Source of the DNA: Clostridia bacterium
Lineage (GTDB): Bacteria; Bacillota; Clostridia; Christensenellales; UBA1242
Assembly (NCBI GenBank): GCA_017650795.1
Contig: JAGCEE010000045.1
Coordinates: 1 to 13,512, forward strand
Length of the DNA stretch: 13,512 bases
Direction of reading: 5' to 3'
In this document: positions 5,140 to 12,517 of the stretch, piece after piece
Layout of the letters: the number at the start of each line of letters is the position of its first letter
Numbering within the stretch: the first letter of the stretch is position 1
Translations under genes and position numbers: made by a program
The notes under the pieces: model-generated
The model's database searches: none
What the model was told of the DNA's origin: nothing
Seen by the model: the letters and a program-made list of their open reading frames with translations, nothing else

Positions 5140-6352
5140 ATTTGGAGGCACGAGTGTTGCTGGCGAGAATAGTGCACTTAACATAAAAAAGATAATAAAT
5201 GGTGACAAAAACAGAAAATTTATTGTTGTTTCGGCGCTCGGAAAAAATAAACAGTTTAATACAAAAATTACCGACCTGCTTTTAGAAATTTATGAGGATT
5301 ATATAAATAAATTTGACTATTTGCAAAAACTAGATGAGTTTTTTTTAAGATATCAGGCAATGTCCGAGCGATTAAACGTAAACATTGAATGGGAAAAAAT
5401 AAAGCAAAAACTTTTAAAAGAATTTAATGCTAATATAATTAGTAAAGAGTATTTGGTTTCAAGAGGCGAATACTACTGCGCTTTGATGTATTCAAAATAC
5501 TTAAACGCCAAATTCTTAGATGCAAAGGATTTTATTGCTTTTAAAAAGGACAATAAATTAGACTTTTTTAAAACAAGGGCAAAATTAAAAAAGTTAAATA
5601 AAACCGCCACTTATGTTATGGGTGGTTTTTATGGTGGAAATTCAAAATCACAAATAGTACTATTTGATAGGGGTGGCGCTGACATAACCGGTGCCGTGGT
5701 TGCAAAAGCGCTAAATGCCGAGGTTTACGAAAACTACACCGATGTAGACGGAGTGTATGACAAAAATCCAAATGTTTTTGATGGGGCAAAAAGCATACCA
5801 ATAATAGATTATATAACAGCAAAAAAAATGGCAGAAAACGGAAATGAAATTGTGCATGTTGATGCTCTTGGTTTGCTGTTAGACACAAATATTATTCTTT
5901 TGATTAAAAGCACAAAAGATTACAAAAAACTTGGCACGGTTGTTACGCATGGAAATTTATTTATAGATAAATATTTTATATGTAATGGCAACTGCTTGCT
6001 TTTAATACTTGATAAATTAAATAAAAAAACAAAGCAAGAGATAAATAAATTTGCAGATATTTTAAGCTGTTATTACTATAATAAAAAATATTATGTTTTA
6101 TTAAAAAACAGCATAAAGCAAATTGGTTATTATTTAAACAAGGGACTGTATATACAAAATGTGGTTGTGACAAAAATATTTGCAAATATATCTTTGAATA
6201 AAAAAACAAGAAAAATATTACAAAAAATCAAGAAAAAACTAAAAAATTATTCAATTTTTTGCGAATTTACTGAACATTTTAATAATTTTACAATTATTTG
6301 CCTGGTGGATAATTATAATATTGTAAAGAAATGTTTAAACAAATATTTATAG
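5126..6352 (+). CDS. lysC: Aspartokinase with diverged C-terminal regulatory region
   Basis: Aspartokinase phosphorylates aspartate, the step before the semialdehyde used by dapA. Residues 1-275 are a clear amino-acid kinase domain: KFGGTSVA (5-12), SALGKNKQFNT (36-46), SRGEYYCA (112-119), GGFYG (166-170), FDRGGADITGAVVAKA (180-195), YENYTDVDGVYDKNP (201-215) and EIVHVDAL (241-248). Residues 276-408 should hold two ACT domains that sense lysine or threonine. Here this part is very rich in Lys, Asn, Ile and Tyr and keeps only a loose ACT-like pattern (VVVTKIFANIS near 346, NFTIICLVDNYNIVKKCL near 387-404). Feedback control may be altered or lost. ATG 5126 lies inside the end of dapA, with GGGGT six bases upstream; the two genes are surely co-transcribed and may be translationally coupled. 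Confidence 0.9.
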   Translation: MIVCKFGGTSVAGENSALNIKKIINGDKNRKFIVVSALGKNKQFNTKITDLLLEIYEDYINKFDYLQKLDEFFLRYQAMSERLNVNIEWEKIKQKLLKEFNANIISKEYLVSRGEYYCALMYSKYLNAKFLDAKDFIAFKKDNKLDFFKTRAKLKKLNKTATYVMGGFYGGNSKSQIVLFDRGGADITGAVVAKALNAEVYENYTDVDGVYDKNPNVFDGAKSIPIIDYITAKKMAENGNEIVHVDALGLLLDTNIILLIKSTKDYKKLGTVVTHGNLFIDKYFICNGNCLLLILDKLNKKTKQEINKFADILSCYYYNKKYYVLLKNSIKQIGYYLNKGLYIQNVVVTKIFANISLNKKTRKILQKIKKKLKNYSIFCEFTEHFNNFTIICLVDNYNIVKKCLNKYL

Positions 6353-6371
6353 TTGGCGGTTAATTTATGTG

Positions 6372-6400
6372 TTTACAAATTATACTTTATGTGATAAACT
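6372..6400 (+). promoter_or_regulatory. Candidate promoter of the ATP-grasp gene
   Basis: TTTACA (6372-6377), 17 bases, TAAACT (6395-6400) preceded by TGA as an extended -10. It lies in the 66-base gap after lysC, so the ATP-grasp gene can be transcribed independently. No terminator is visible between lysC and this promoter. Confidence 0.5.
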
Positions 6401-6418
6401 TTAAGCAAAGGAGTTAGT

Positions 6419-7300
6419 ATGAAAAACTTACTTATTGTTTATAACGAATCAATACCAAGTGAAACATTTGAAGAAAAAAATTCTCACATACTAGAACTTG
6501 CAAAAAAATATGGTTTTAACACAACATTAAAAAGCAATGCAGAAATATATACATACTTAAACACAAATTCTGTAAAAGCATTTAATGGTAATCTAAATTA
6601 TGATTGTTGCTTGTTTTTTGACCACGACCCATATCTTGCAAAAAACTTAGAGATGCTTGGAATGAGGGTGCTTAATAATTCTAGGGCACTACTTCTTTGT
6701 GAGAACAAGGCAACCATGTATCAAGAAATGGTAGCAAATCAAATATCTGTGCCAAAAACATTTATTTTGCCAGAGCAAAAAGAGTTTAACATTAATGGGC
6801 TTAAACCATTTATTGATGAGGCGATATCAACACTTTCGTTGCCACTCGTAATTAAAGAATGGTACGGTTCTATGGGTGATGGAGTCTATTTGGTTAAAAC
6901 GAAAGAAGATGTTTATAAGGTTATAGAAAAGTTTAAAGGCAAAAACATACTTCTTCAAGAGTTTATTGCCGAAGCGGCAGGAACGGATATTAGAATTATG
7001 GTAATAAAAGATAAAGTTGTATGTGCAGTTAGAAGACAAGCCGGCTTTGGCAATTTTAGGTCTAATGCAACACTTGGTGGAACATTATCGCCTTATGTAC
7101 CAACTGTTATAGAAACAAAACTTGCAATTCAAGCAAGCAAGGTAATGGGTTGTGATTTTGCGGTTGTAGATATGTTAAAATCTATTACAGGTTCTTTGGT
7201 GTGCGAAGTAAATAGTACGGCAAACTTAAACAAATTTTATGAAACAACAGGAATTGATGCTGTGGACGTTTTGTTTAAGGAATGTATAAAAAAGAAGTAA
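6419..7300 (+). CDS. RimK-like ATP-grasp ligase
   Basis: The 293-residue product is an ATP-grasp enzyme of the RimK/LysX group, which joins a carboxylate, activated as acyl phosphate, to an amine (glutamate ligation to S6, LysW or similar substrates). Visible parts: a pre-ATP-grasp N-domain (1-95), the glycine-rich ATP loop LPLVIKEWYGSMGDGVYLVK (141-160), LLQEFIAEAAGTDIRIMVI (178-196, with Asp190 and Arg192), AVRRQAGFGNFRSNATLGG (203-221), and the Mg-binding region VVDML (249-253) plus CEVNSTANL (262-270, Glu263 and Asn265). Most RimK proteins have a proline after this EVN-S motif; here it reads TAN. The substrate is unknown. Its place after dapA-lysC might hint at amino-acid or cell-wall chemistry, but it has its own promoter, AGGAG site and terminator. 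Confidence 0.85.
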   Translation: MKNLLIVYNESIPSETFEEKNSHILELAKKYGFNTTLKSNAEIYTYLNTNSVKAFNGNLNYDCCLFFDHDPYLAKNLEMLGMRVLNNSRALLLCENKATMYQEMVANQISVPKTFILPEQKEFNINGLKPFIDEAISTLSLPLVIKEWYGSMGDGVYLVKTKEDVYKVIEKFKGKNILLQEFIAEAAGTDIRIMVIKDKVVCAVRRQAGFGNFRSNATLGGTLSPYVPTVIETKLAIQASKVMGCDFAVVDMLKSITGSLVCEVNSTANLNKFYETTGIDAVDVLFKECIKKK

Positions 7301-7316
7301 AAAACAAAAAATATAG

Positions 7317-7344
7317 ATGCGATAGATTTCCTATCGCATTTTTT
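7317..7344 (+). terminator. Terminator after the ATP-grasp gene
   Basis: ATGCGATAG (7317-7325), loop ATTTC, CTATCGCAT (7331-7339), then a run of T. A nine-base-pair perfect stem. It separates the ATP-grasp gene from ung. Confidence 0.88.
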
Positions 7345-7363
7345 GTAAATTTTTATAAAATAT

Positions 7364-7392
7364 TTTCCATTTTATGCTTTTTAATATATAAT
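7364..7392 (+). promoter_or_regulatory. Promoter of the ung operon
   Basis: TTTCCA (7364-7369), 17 bases, a perfect TATAAT (7387-7392). Six bases later comes ATG 7399. No ribosome binding site lies between, so the ung message is predicted to be leaderless. Confidence 0.62.
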
Positions 7393-7398
7393 ATTAGC

Positions 7399-8061
7399 AT
7401 GATACAAATAACGAAAAACTGGTATGAAATATTAAAGCCAGAATTTGAAAAAGAATACTTTAAAAAATTACAATCATGGTTAAATGACGAGTATTCTAGT
7501 TTTAAAATTTTTCCTCCATACAATCAAATATTTAACGCACTTAACATGGTAAAGTTTAATGATGTTAAGGTGGTTATAATTGGGCAAGACCCATATCATG
7601 AAATTGGTCAAGCAATGGGTATGAGTTTTAGTGTTCCTGAGGGCGTAGAACTTCCTCCTAGCCTTAAAAATATCTATAAAGAGATAGAGCAAGAATTTGG
7701 CACCAAGTGTTTAAAAAGTGGAGATTTAACCAGATGGGCAAAGCAAGGCGTACTTCTTTTAAATGCTGTATTAACAGTAAGGCAGGGACAGGCAAATTCT
7801 CACAAAGGCAAAGGTTGGGAAAATATTACAACCGAAATTATTAAAAAATTAAATCAAAGAAAAGACCCCGTAATATTTTTGCTTTGGGGTGCAAATGCAA
7901 AAGCTATTGGCGAAAGCATAACAAATCCATGGCACTTTAAACTTTCGTCTGCACACCCAAGTCCACTTTCGGCACATAATGGATTTTTTGGAAATGGGCA
8001 TTTTAAAAAATGCAACGATATTTTAAAATCGCTTGGCAAATCGGAAATAAATTGGGAATAG
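7399..8061 (+). CDS. ung: Uracil-DNA glycosylase, family 1
   Basis: The enzyme excises uracil from DNA, starting base-excision repair. The 220-residue product has all family 1 motifs: the catalytic water-activating loop GQDPYH (62-67, Asp64), MGMSFSVP (73-80), LLLNAVLTVRQG (119-130), VIFLLWGANA (158-167) and the DNA-intercalation loop HPSPLSAHNGFFG (186-198, His186). Length matches the family (about 225). The frame is open for 39 codons upstream, but that part covers a terminator and a promoter; ATG 7399 gives the usual start. There is no Shine-Dalgarno sequence. A PFK-like gene follows after 46 bases with no promoter or terminator that I can see, so ung heads an operon. Confidence 0.96.
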   Translation: MIQITKNWYEILKPEFEKEYFKKLQSWLNDEYSSFKIFPPYNQIFNALNMVKFNDVKVVIIGQDPYHEIGQAMGMSFSVPEGVELPPSLKNIYKEIEQEFGTKCLKSGDLTRWAKQGVLLLNAVLTVRQGQANSHKGKGWENITTEIIKKLNQRKDPVIFLLWGANAKAIGESITNPWHFKLSSAHPSPLSAHNGFFGNGHFKKCNDILKSLGKSEINWE

Positions 8062-8107
8062 AATATTCCTTTAATAAAAACACAAAAACATACAAAAGGA
8101 GAACAAT

Positions 8108-8986
8108 ATGAACATAGCAATAATAGCAAGTGGTGGTGATGGACCTGGAATGAATAATTGCCTTTACGAGTTGGTTAAAGGATTAAAGGCACATAGTATT
8201 ACTCTTTTTGAATATGGATTTCAAGGGATTATTGATGATAGGGTTGCAAAATATACATTGCCTGAACTAAATAAATATAAACATCTTGGTGGAGTTGTAA
8301 TAAAGTCTTCTAGATCGGCAGAGTTTATGACCTTAAATGGTATGAAAAAGGCACTAAAAACACTAAATAAGCACGAAATAGACGTTTTAATAATAATGGG
8401 TGGGAATGGCTCACTGCAAGGCGCGAGGTCGCTAATTAAACAAGGGGTAAAAGTTTTGTTTATTCCAACAACAATAGACAACGATATAAAAGAAAGCGAT
8501 TATACGCTTGGTTTTGATACGGCAATTTTTCAAGCCACAAATTTTGTTAAAGATGTTGATGTGTCTATGCAGTCTTTTGATAGAATTTGCATTTATGAGG
8601 TAATGGGCAGACATTGTCCAGACCTTGCAAATAGGGTTGGAAAGAATGTTAATGCTTGCTATGTGTTTACTGCAAACAGTACAAAAGCCGAATTATTAAA
8701 AGCTGTTAAGCATGCAATAAAAATGGGCGAATACTCGCCAAAAATTATTCTTCAAGAAAACACGGTTAATATTGAAGAATTAAAAGAGTACTTATTTGAA
8801 AATTTAAAAAAAAGAGATATAAAAAGCAGTATAATTGGGTATTATCAAAGAGGTGGCTTGGCAACTGCCACAGAAATGCAAAGTAGTACACTTTTTGCAA
8901 AAGAAATAATAAACTGCGTAAAAGAGAAAAGGCTTAATCAAATTGTTGTTAAAAAAAGAAACGAGTACAAGCATATTCCAATATAA
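8108..8986 (+). CDS. 6-phosphofructokinase-like protein with altered active-site residues
   Basis: The PFK family transfers a phosphate to fructose 6-phosphate in glycolysis. This 292-residue protein (usual about 320) shows GGDGPGMN (9-16), MGGNGSLQGA (97-106), PTTIDNDI (120-127, catalytic Asp124), DYTLGFDTA (131-139), YEVMGRHCPDLA (163-174) and IIGYYQRGG (242-250). Compared with E. coli PfkA several key positions differ: Asp103 is Asn100, Gly124 is Thr121 (Lys in pyrophosphate-dependent enzymes), Arg243 is Lys239 and His249 is Tyr245. Effector-site arginines 21 and 25 are Tyr20 and Lys24. Phosphoryl donor and substrate are therefore uncertain; it may be a specialised paralog. AGGAG lies seven bases before the ATG; trxB follows after 13 bases. 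Confidence 0.85.
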   Translation: MNIAIIASGGDGPGMNNCLYELVKGLKAHSITLFEYGFQGIIDDRVAKYTLPELNKYKHLGGVVIKSSRSAEFMTLNGMKKALKTLNKHEIDVLIIMGGNGSLQGARSLIKQGVKVLFIPTTIDNDIKESDYTLGFDTAIFQATNFVKDVDVSMQSFDRICIYEVMGRHCPDLANRVGKNVNACYVFTANSTKAELLKAVKHAIKMGEYSPKIILQENTVNIEELKEYLFENLKKRDIKSSIIGYYQRGGLATATEMQSSTLFAKEIINCVKEKRLNQIVVKKRNEYKHIPI

Positions 8987-8999
8987 ATAGGAGTACAAG

Positions 9000-9908
9000 A
9001 TGTATGACATTATAATTATAGGAGGAGGCCCTGCGGGGCTGACTTCTGCCATTTATGCAAAAGAGGCAAACAAGTCCACTTTGGTTTTAGAAAAAATGGG
9101 CACGGGTGGTCAGTTAAACAATATATTTACAATAACAAACTATCCTGGATTTGATGGAATTGAAGGCTTTGAGCTTGCGACCAAAATGAAAAATCAAGCA
9201 CTAATTAAGGGCGCAGAGTTTAAAAATGAGCAGGTTATTGATGTTGATTTTTCGTCAAGAATAAAAAAAGTTTTTACAAGCAGTGGAGTTTATGAGGCAA
9301 AAAACATAATAATTGCCACAGGCGCACACGCAAGGGAGCTTGGAGTAGAACAAGAAAAAGAGTTTTATGGCAAAGGCATAAGTTATTGTGCGACTTGTGA
9401 TGGTAATTTTTTTAAAGATAAAGTGGTGGCAGTTGTTGGTGGTGGAAATTCCAGCATATATGATTGTCTTTATTTGAGCAATTTGGTAAAGAAAATATAT
9501 TTAATCCATAGGCGAGAAGAGTTTAAGGCTAGCGCAGGTGGTGTTAGCAGAGTTCAGACGATTGAAAAGAGCGGTAAGATTGAATTAAAACTAAATGCCG
9601 TTGTTTCTAAATTGATGGGCGACGACAAATTAAAAGAAATAGAATTAACCAACACAAAAACGGGCAAAAAAGAGCGATTACAAGTTGATGGTGTTTTTGT
9701 TGCTGTTGGAAGAATACCAGACACGGATGTTTTTGAAGGAAAGTTAAATCTAACAAAAGACGGCTTTATACAAACAAAAGAAAACATGGAAACTAGCGTA
9801 AGTGGTGTTTATGCTGTTGGTGATGTAAGAGAAAAGGTTTTAAGGCAGGTAATAACTGCATGTGCCGATGGCGCAGTGGCCGTATCGAGTATTGTTAATA
9901 AAGACTGA
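9000..9908 (+). CDS. trxB: Thioredoxin reductase (FAD- and NAD(P)H-dependent)
   Basis: The enzyme reduces thioredoxin using FAD and a pyridine nucleotide. The 302-residue product has the low-molecular-weight layout: FAD-binding IIIIGGGPAGLTSAIYA (4-20), GGQLNNIFTITNYPGF (36-51), ATGAHAREL (106-114), redox-active CATC (130-133), the nucleotide-binding VVGGGNSSIYDCLYLS (145-160) and the second FAD segment GVYAVGDVREKVLRQVITA (269-287). The NADPH signature is usually HRRxxFRA; here it is HRREEFKA (170-177), a conservative Arg-to-Lys change at a phosphate-binding position, so NADPH preference may be weaker. AGGAG precedes ATG 9000, and the gene starts 13 bases after the PFK-like stop, so they share a transcript. 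A shared terminator follows. Confidence 0.95.
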   Translation: MYDIIIIGGGPAGLTSAIYAKEANKSTLVLEKMGTGGQLNNIFTITNYPGFDGIEGFELATKMKNQALIKGAEFKNEQVIDVDFSSRIKKVFTSSGVYEAKNIIIATGAHARELGVEQEKEFYGKGISYCATCDGNFFKDKVVAVVGGGNSSIYDCLYLSNLVKKIYLIHRREEFKASAGGVSRVQTIEKSGKIELKLNAVVSKLMGDDKLKEIELTNTKTGKKERLQVDGVFVAVGRIPDTDVFEGKLNLTKDGFIQTKENMETSVSGVYAVGDVREKVLRQVITACADGAVAVSSIVNKD

Positions 9909-9948
9909 TTAAAAGTATTTTGCTTTAAATATTATTCTTTAATTTTTC

Positions 9949-9990
9949 GTAAAAAAAATAATGGATTTTAGTCCATTATTTTTTATTTTG
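9949..9990. terminator. Bidirectional terminator between trxB and the DegV gene
   Basis: AATAATGGA (9957-9965), loop TTTTAG, TCCATTATT (9972-9980), with an A run before and a T run after. It can end both the trxB transcript (plus) and the convergent DegV transcript (minus). Confidence 0.88.
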
Positions 9991-10032
9991 TATAAAAACT
10001 CAATGCAAAGTGGGTTCTTGTTCTGTTTTGGT

Positions 10033-10872
10033 TTATTGCTTAATATACAAAATGCCCAATGTTTTTTTGCCACAATGTGTACAAACAGTAGAGCCTGCAT
10101 ATGTTTGAAGAACTTCTTTAAATCCATATTCTTTTAAGCCCTCGGCAATCTTGTCGGCAACCGGCATATAAGATGAGTATGTGACAAAAACTCGTTTTTT
10201 GTCCGGTGGACATTCTTTTAACATGTCTTCAACATATTTAAGTAAACAAACCTCTATATTGCCCATATATTTTTTTGTGACTTTCATTTCGCCGTTAACA
10301 AGACTGATTCGTGGTTTTATTTTTAATAAATTAGCACCAAGTAGTGCAAGGCTAGAGCATCTTCCGCCTTTGTGAAGATTTTTTAAGGTATCAACCAAAA
10401 ATGATGCTTGAACTTTTTCTATTTCTTCTTTAACTTCTTTTTCTATTTCTTCTACGGTTTTTCCGGCTTTAATCTTTTCGGCACACGAAATTATTGTTAA
10501 GCCCATTCCGGTAGAAAGCGATTTGCTATCAAACACGGTCACTTTACCATTTCCTATTTCTTGGCTTGCAATTACTGCATTATTGCCTGTGCTAGATATT
10601 TTGTGTGAAAGTGAAAAGTGAAAAATGTGGTCGTAGTTTTCGAGCAAATTTTCAAAAAACTCAACATATTCATATGAACTTCTTGCAGAGGTTTTTGGAA
10701 GATTTCCGGTTTTTTCAACATATTCAAATAATTGGTCTTGGTTAATATTTAAACCATCTTCATACTCTTTATCATCCAATGTGATTATCATTGGCATAAG
10801 GCTTACATTATATTTTTTTAGTAGCTCTGGCGATAGGTCGCAAGTGCTATCCGAAGTTATTGCATATTTCAT
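10033..10872 (-). CDS. DegV-family fatty-acid-binding protein (FakB-like)
   Basis: DegV/FakB proteins carry a fatty acid to the kinase FakA, which makes acyl phosphate for lipid synthesis. The 279-residue product has the family's marks: AITSDSTCDLS (4-14), NLPKTSARSS (57-66), FSLSHKISSTGNNA (86-99), VFDSKSLSTGMG (113-124), KGGRCSS (168-174) and the C-terminal THCGKKTLGILYI (265-277). In FakB structures Ser/Thr residues near 61 and 93 and a histidine near 266 hold the fatty-acid carboxylate; Thr61, Ser93 and His266 fit. No FakA kinase is in the window. AGGAG lies six bases before the ATG at 10872. It is convergent with trxB. Confidence 0.93.
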   Translation of the reverse strand: MKYAITSDSTCDLSPELLKKYNVSLMPMIITLDDKEYEDGLNINQDQLFEYVEKTGNLPKTSARSSYEYVEFFENLLENYDHIFHFSLSHKISSTGNNAVIASQEIGNGKVTVFDSKSLSTGMGLTIISCAEKIKAGKTVEEIEKEVKEEIEKVQASFLVDTLKNLHKGGRCSSLALLGANLLKIKPRISLVNGEMKVTKKYMGNIEVCLLKYVEDMLKECPPDKKRVFVTYSSYMPVADKIAEGLKEYGFKEVLQTYAGSTVCTHCGKKTLGILYIKQ

Positions 10873-10892
10873 AAAATTCTCCTAACATACAA

Positions 10893-10921
10893 ATATTATC
10901 AACTTGCACATTATTTGTCAA
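10893..10921 (-). promoter_or_regulatory. Promoter of the DegV gene
   Basis: On the minus strand a perfect TTGACA (10921-10916), 17 bases, TAATAT (10898-10893) with TGA as an extended -10. It sits in the 73-base gap after the coiled-coil membrane gene, so DegV has its own transcript. Confidence 0.62.
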
Positions 10922-10945
10922 ATATTGTAAAAAAAAACTTAAAAT

Positions 10946-11554
10946 CTAACCATTTATTGTTAAAGGTAAGTCAAAATTCTCTTTTAAACGTGTTTGGGTG
11001 TCAATTTTTCCGGTTTTAAGTTCTAGCTCATTTTTTCTTTTCTTTAAACGTTTAAAACTAATTAGTTTATTTAGCAAGTCGATTTTAAGCGTCGTGATGT
11101 CTATTTTATGTTCGACATCTAACAGCGATGAAGCATCTTGAATCTTTTTGCCAGCCACTTTTGCTAAATCAAGAGCCATTTTATAATTATTTGCAACTTT
11201 TTTATAATTTATTGATGATATAAGATTGTATGTGGTGGTAAAAACGGAAGAAATAGTGACAAGAATAGAAATGCTCAGGCTACTTCCAGCAATTATTCCA
11301 GCAATCCCCAAACCGAGAGTTATGGCACATATATATGACCAAATGCTATGTTTTTTGTATCCTTGTTTACAATGCTTTAATGCGGTCGTTAAGTCGTCTA
11401 TTGATTGATTATTTTTTTCCCTAAGGTTGTCTAATTCTTGTCTTTTAATTTTATACTCATTGTTTGAAATAACAATTCTATTTCTTATTTGCATTCCATC
11501 ATTATATATTTCTTGTAAGCTTTTATTTAATTCAAAAAGTGTATCTTTTGGCAT
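10946..11554 (-). CDS. Unknown membrane protein: coiled coil, membrane hairpin, coiled coil
   Basis: I do not recognise this 202-residue protein. Residues 1-68 are a charged, heptad-like helix (FELNKSLQEIYNDG, then IKRQELDNLREKNNQSIDDL). Residues about 72-112 form two hydrophobic segments, IWSYICAITLGLGIAGIIAG and a Ser/Thr-rich ILVTISSVFTTTYNLISS, separated by a short turn, so both ends should lie on the same side of the membrane. Residues 115-202 are again helical and charged. AGGAG precedes ATG 11554 and a strong promoter lies upstream. It is divergent from 11793-12323, which has the same plan. The only tail after its stop is a T run without a clear hairpin. Confidence 0.75.
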   Translation of the reverse strand: MPKDTLFELNKSLQEIYNDGMQIRNRIVISNNEYKIKRQELDNLREKNNQSIDDLTTALKHCKQGYKKHSIWSYICAITLGLGIAGIIAGSSLSISILVTISSVFTTTYNLISSINYKKVANNYKMALDLAKVAGKKIQDASSLLDVEHKIDITTLKIDLLNKLISFKRLKKRKNELELKTGKIDTQTRLKENFDLPLTING

Positions 11555-11577
11555 ATTTTTCTCCTAAATGTGACCAA

Positions 11578-11606
11578 ATTATAGCATATTTATTTTTTAT
11601 TTTCAA
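11578..11606 (-). promoter_or_regulatory. Promoter of the leftward coiled-coil membrane gene
   Basis: On the minus strand TTGAAA (11606-11601), 17 bases, a perfect TATAAT (11583-11578) with TGC as an extended -10. The -10 is followed by a normal leader carrying AGGAG. Confidence 0.75.
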
Positions 11607-11738
11607 GACACTTTTTTATGAGTAAAACAAAATATTGGCAATATGAAAAATGTTTAATGTTATAGTTTATTTATAATGATGACATGCATATTTAAAAAAA
11701 AATAAACAATAAAACCATTAAGCGCCAAAAAAACAATA

Positions 11739-11767
11739 TTGACAAAAACGCCCCTTCATGGTACAAT
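11739..11767 (+). promoter_or_regulatory. Promoter of the rightward coiled-coil membrane gene
   Basis: A perfect TTGACA (11739-11744), 17 bases, TACAAT (11762-11767). The transcription start should fall near 11774, leaving a leader of about 19 bases. Confidence 0.72.
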
Positions 11768-11792
11768 TCAAGTGATTTTGGGGTAGATAATT

Positions 11793-12323
11793 ATGTCAAT
11801 AGAAAAAGAAAAGTTTGATTTATTAAATAAAATTGAGGCATATCAAACACGAATAGATATGCTAAATGAAAGAGTAAAAGAATATAAGCATACTGTTAAT
11901 GACTTAACAGCTAAAAAGAATGACAAAAAAAAGAAGGTTGCTGCTTGTAAGTTTGGAAAAGGTGCTACATTGGTGCTTATTGGTGCCATGATTTCTGGTG
12001 CAATAATAGGAATGCCTCTTGTTTTGGCTGGGGTGCTCGGTGTGTCAAGCTTGGTTGGATTTGTGGTGCTTAGTCATGCAAAACTTGCATATCAGGCAAT
12101 GCAAGACGACATTCAAAAACAAATGAATGAACCAATTGCTAGAATAGATGCAATTAATAAAGAAACAAGTAAGATGAATATGTTAATTCAGGCAACACAA
12201 ACCCAATTAAATAATTTAAAAAAACAAGAAAAAGAGATGCGTAATACACAACAAATCAAGACAGTGCAAGCAATTAAGAGCACAACCCCAAAAACACCGA
12301 ACTCAACAGACCTGCTAAAATAA
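11793..12323 (+). CDS. Unknown membrane protein: coiled coil, membrane hairpin, coiled coil
   Basis: I do not recognise this 176-residue protein. Residues 1-55 are a charged helix with heptad character (FDLLNKIEAYQTRIDMLNER, then VKEYKHTVNDLTAKK). Residues about 56-95 are hydrophobic in two parts, ATLVLIGAMISGAIIGMPLV and LAGVLGVSSLVGFVVLS, joined with almost no polar loop, so a tight membrane hairpin is likely. Residues 96-150 are helical (IARIDAINKETSKMNMLIQA, then LNNLKKQEKEM), and the last 25 are Thr/Pro/Lys-rich and probably disordered. The plan matches the divergent 202-residue protein, though I see no strong residue-by-residue identity. GGGGT lies nine bases before the ATG, a weak site. 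A terminator follows. Confidence 0.75.
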   Translation: MSIEKEKFDLLNKIEAYQTRIDMLNERVKEYKHTVNDLTAKKNDKKKKVAACKFGKGATLVLIGAMISGAIIGMPLVLAGVLGVSSLVGFVVLSHAKLAYQAMQDDIQKQMNEPIARIDAINKETSKMNMLIQATQTQLNNLKKQEKEMRNTQQIKTVQAIKSTTPKTPNSTDLLK

Positions 12324-12348
12324 TTGATTGTTAAAAAGATGTAATCAA

Positions 12349-12380
12349 ATAGATACTTAAATTAAGTGTCTATTTTTTTT
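12349..12380 (+). terminator. Terminator after the rightward coiled-coil membrane gene
   Basis: AATAGATACTT (12349-12359) pairs with AAGTGTCTATT (12363-12373 region) through a small AT loop, followed by eight T. One G-T pair interrupts the stem. Confidence 0.82.
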
Positions 12381-12483
12381 GTGGGGTTATAATTGAATGT
12401 TTGTGATAAATGGCATTTAATATCTTTTTGCATATTTAGTTTTTTAAATAATGTGTTGGTACGGCAGTATTTATTTATTATGT

Positions 12484-12513
12484 TTGACTTTAATCGCTAA
12501 TAAAGCGTAAAAT
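12484..12513 (+). promoter_or_regulatory. Promoter of the P-type ATPase gene
   Basis: TTGACT (12484-12489), 18 bases, TAAAAT (12508-12513). ATGATG follows after four bases, so the expected transcription start is at or near the second ATG (12521). There is no ribosome binding site. Confidence 0.58.
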
Positions 12514-12517
12514 AACA

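Noticed and set aside
5616..6209. Two minus-strand frames opposite lysC
   Set aside because: They are mirror frames of low-complexity AT-rich lysC codons, without ribosome binding sites.
7282..7398. 39-codon N-terminal extension of ung
   Set aside because: It covers the terminator of the ATP-grasp gene and the ung promoter, and uracil glycosylases start at the equivalent of ATG 7399.
8055..8069. GGAATA/TATTCC hairpin at the end of ung
   Set aside because: A six-pair AT-rich stem without a proper T tract; unlikely to terminate, and the downstream gene has no other promoter.
11632..11707. Inverted repeats ATATTG/CAATAT and GTTTATTT/AAATAAAC between the two divergent coiled-coil genes
   Set aside because: The sequence is so AT-rich here that such short dyads are expected by chance; they do not overlap either promoter.
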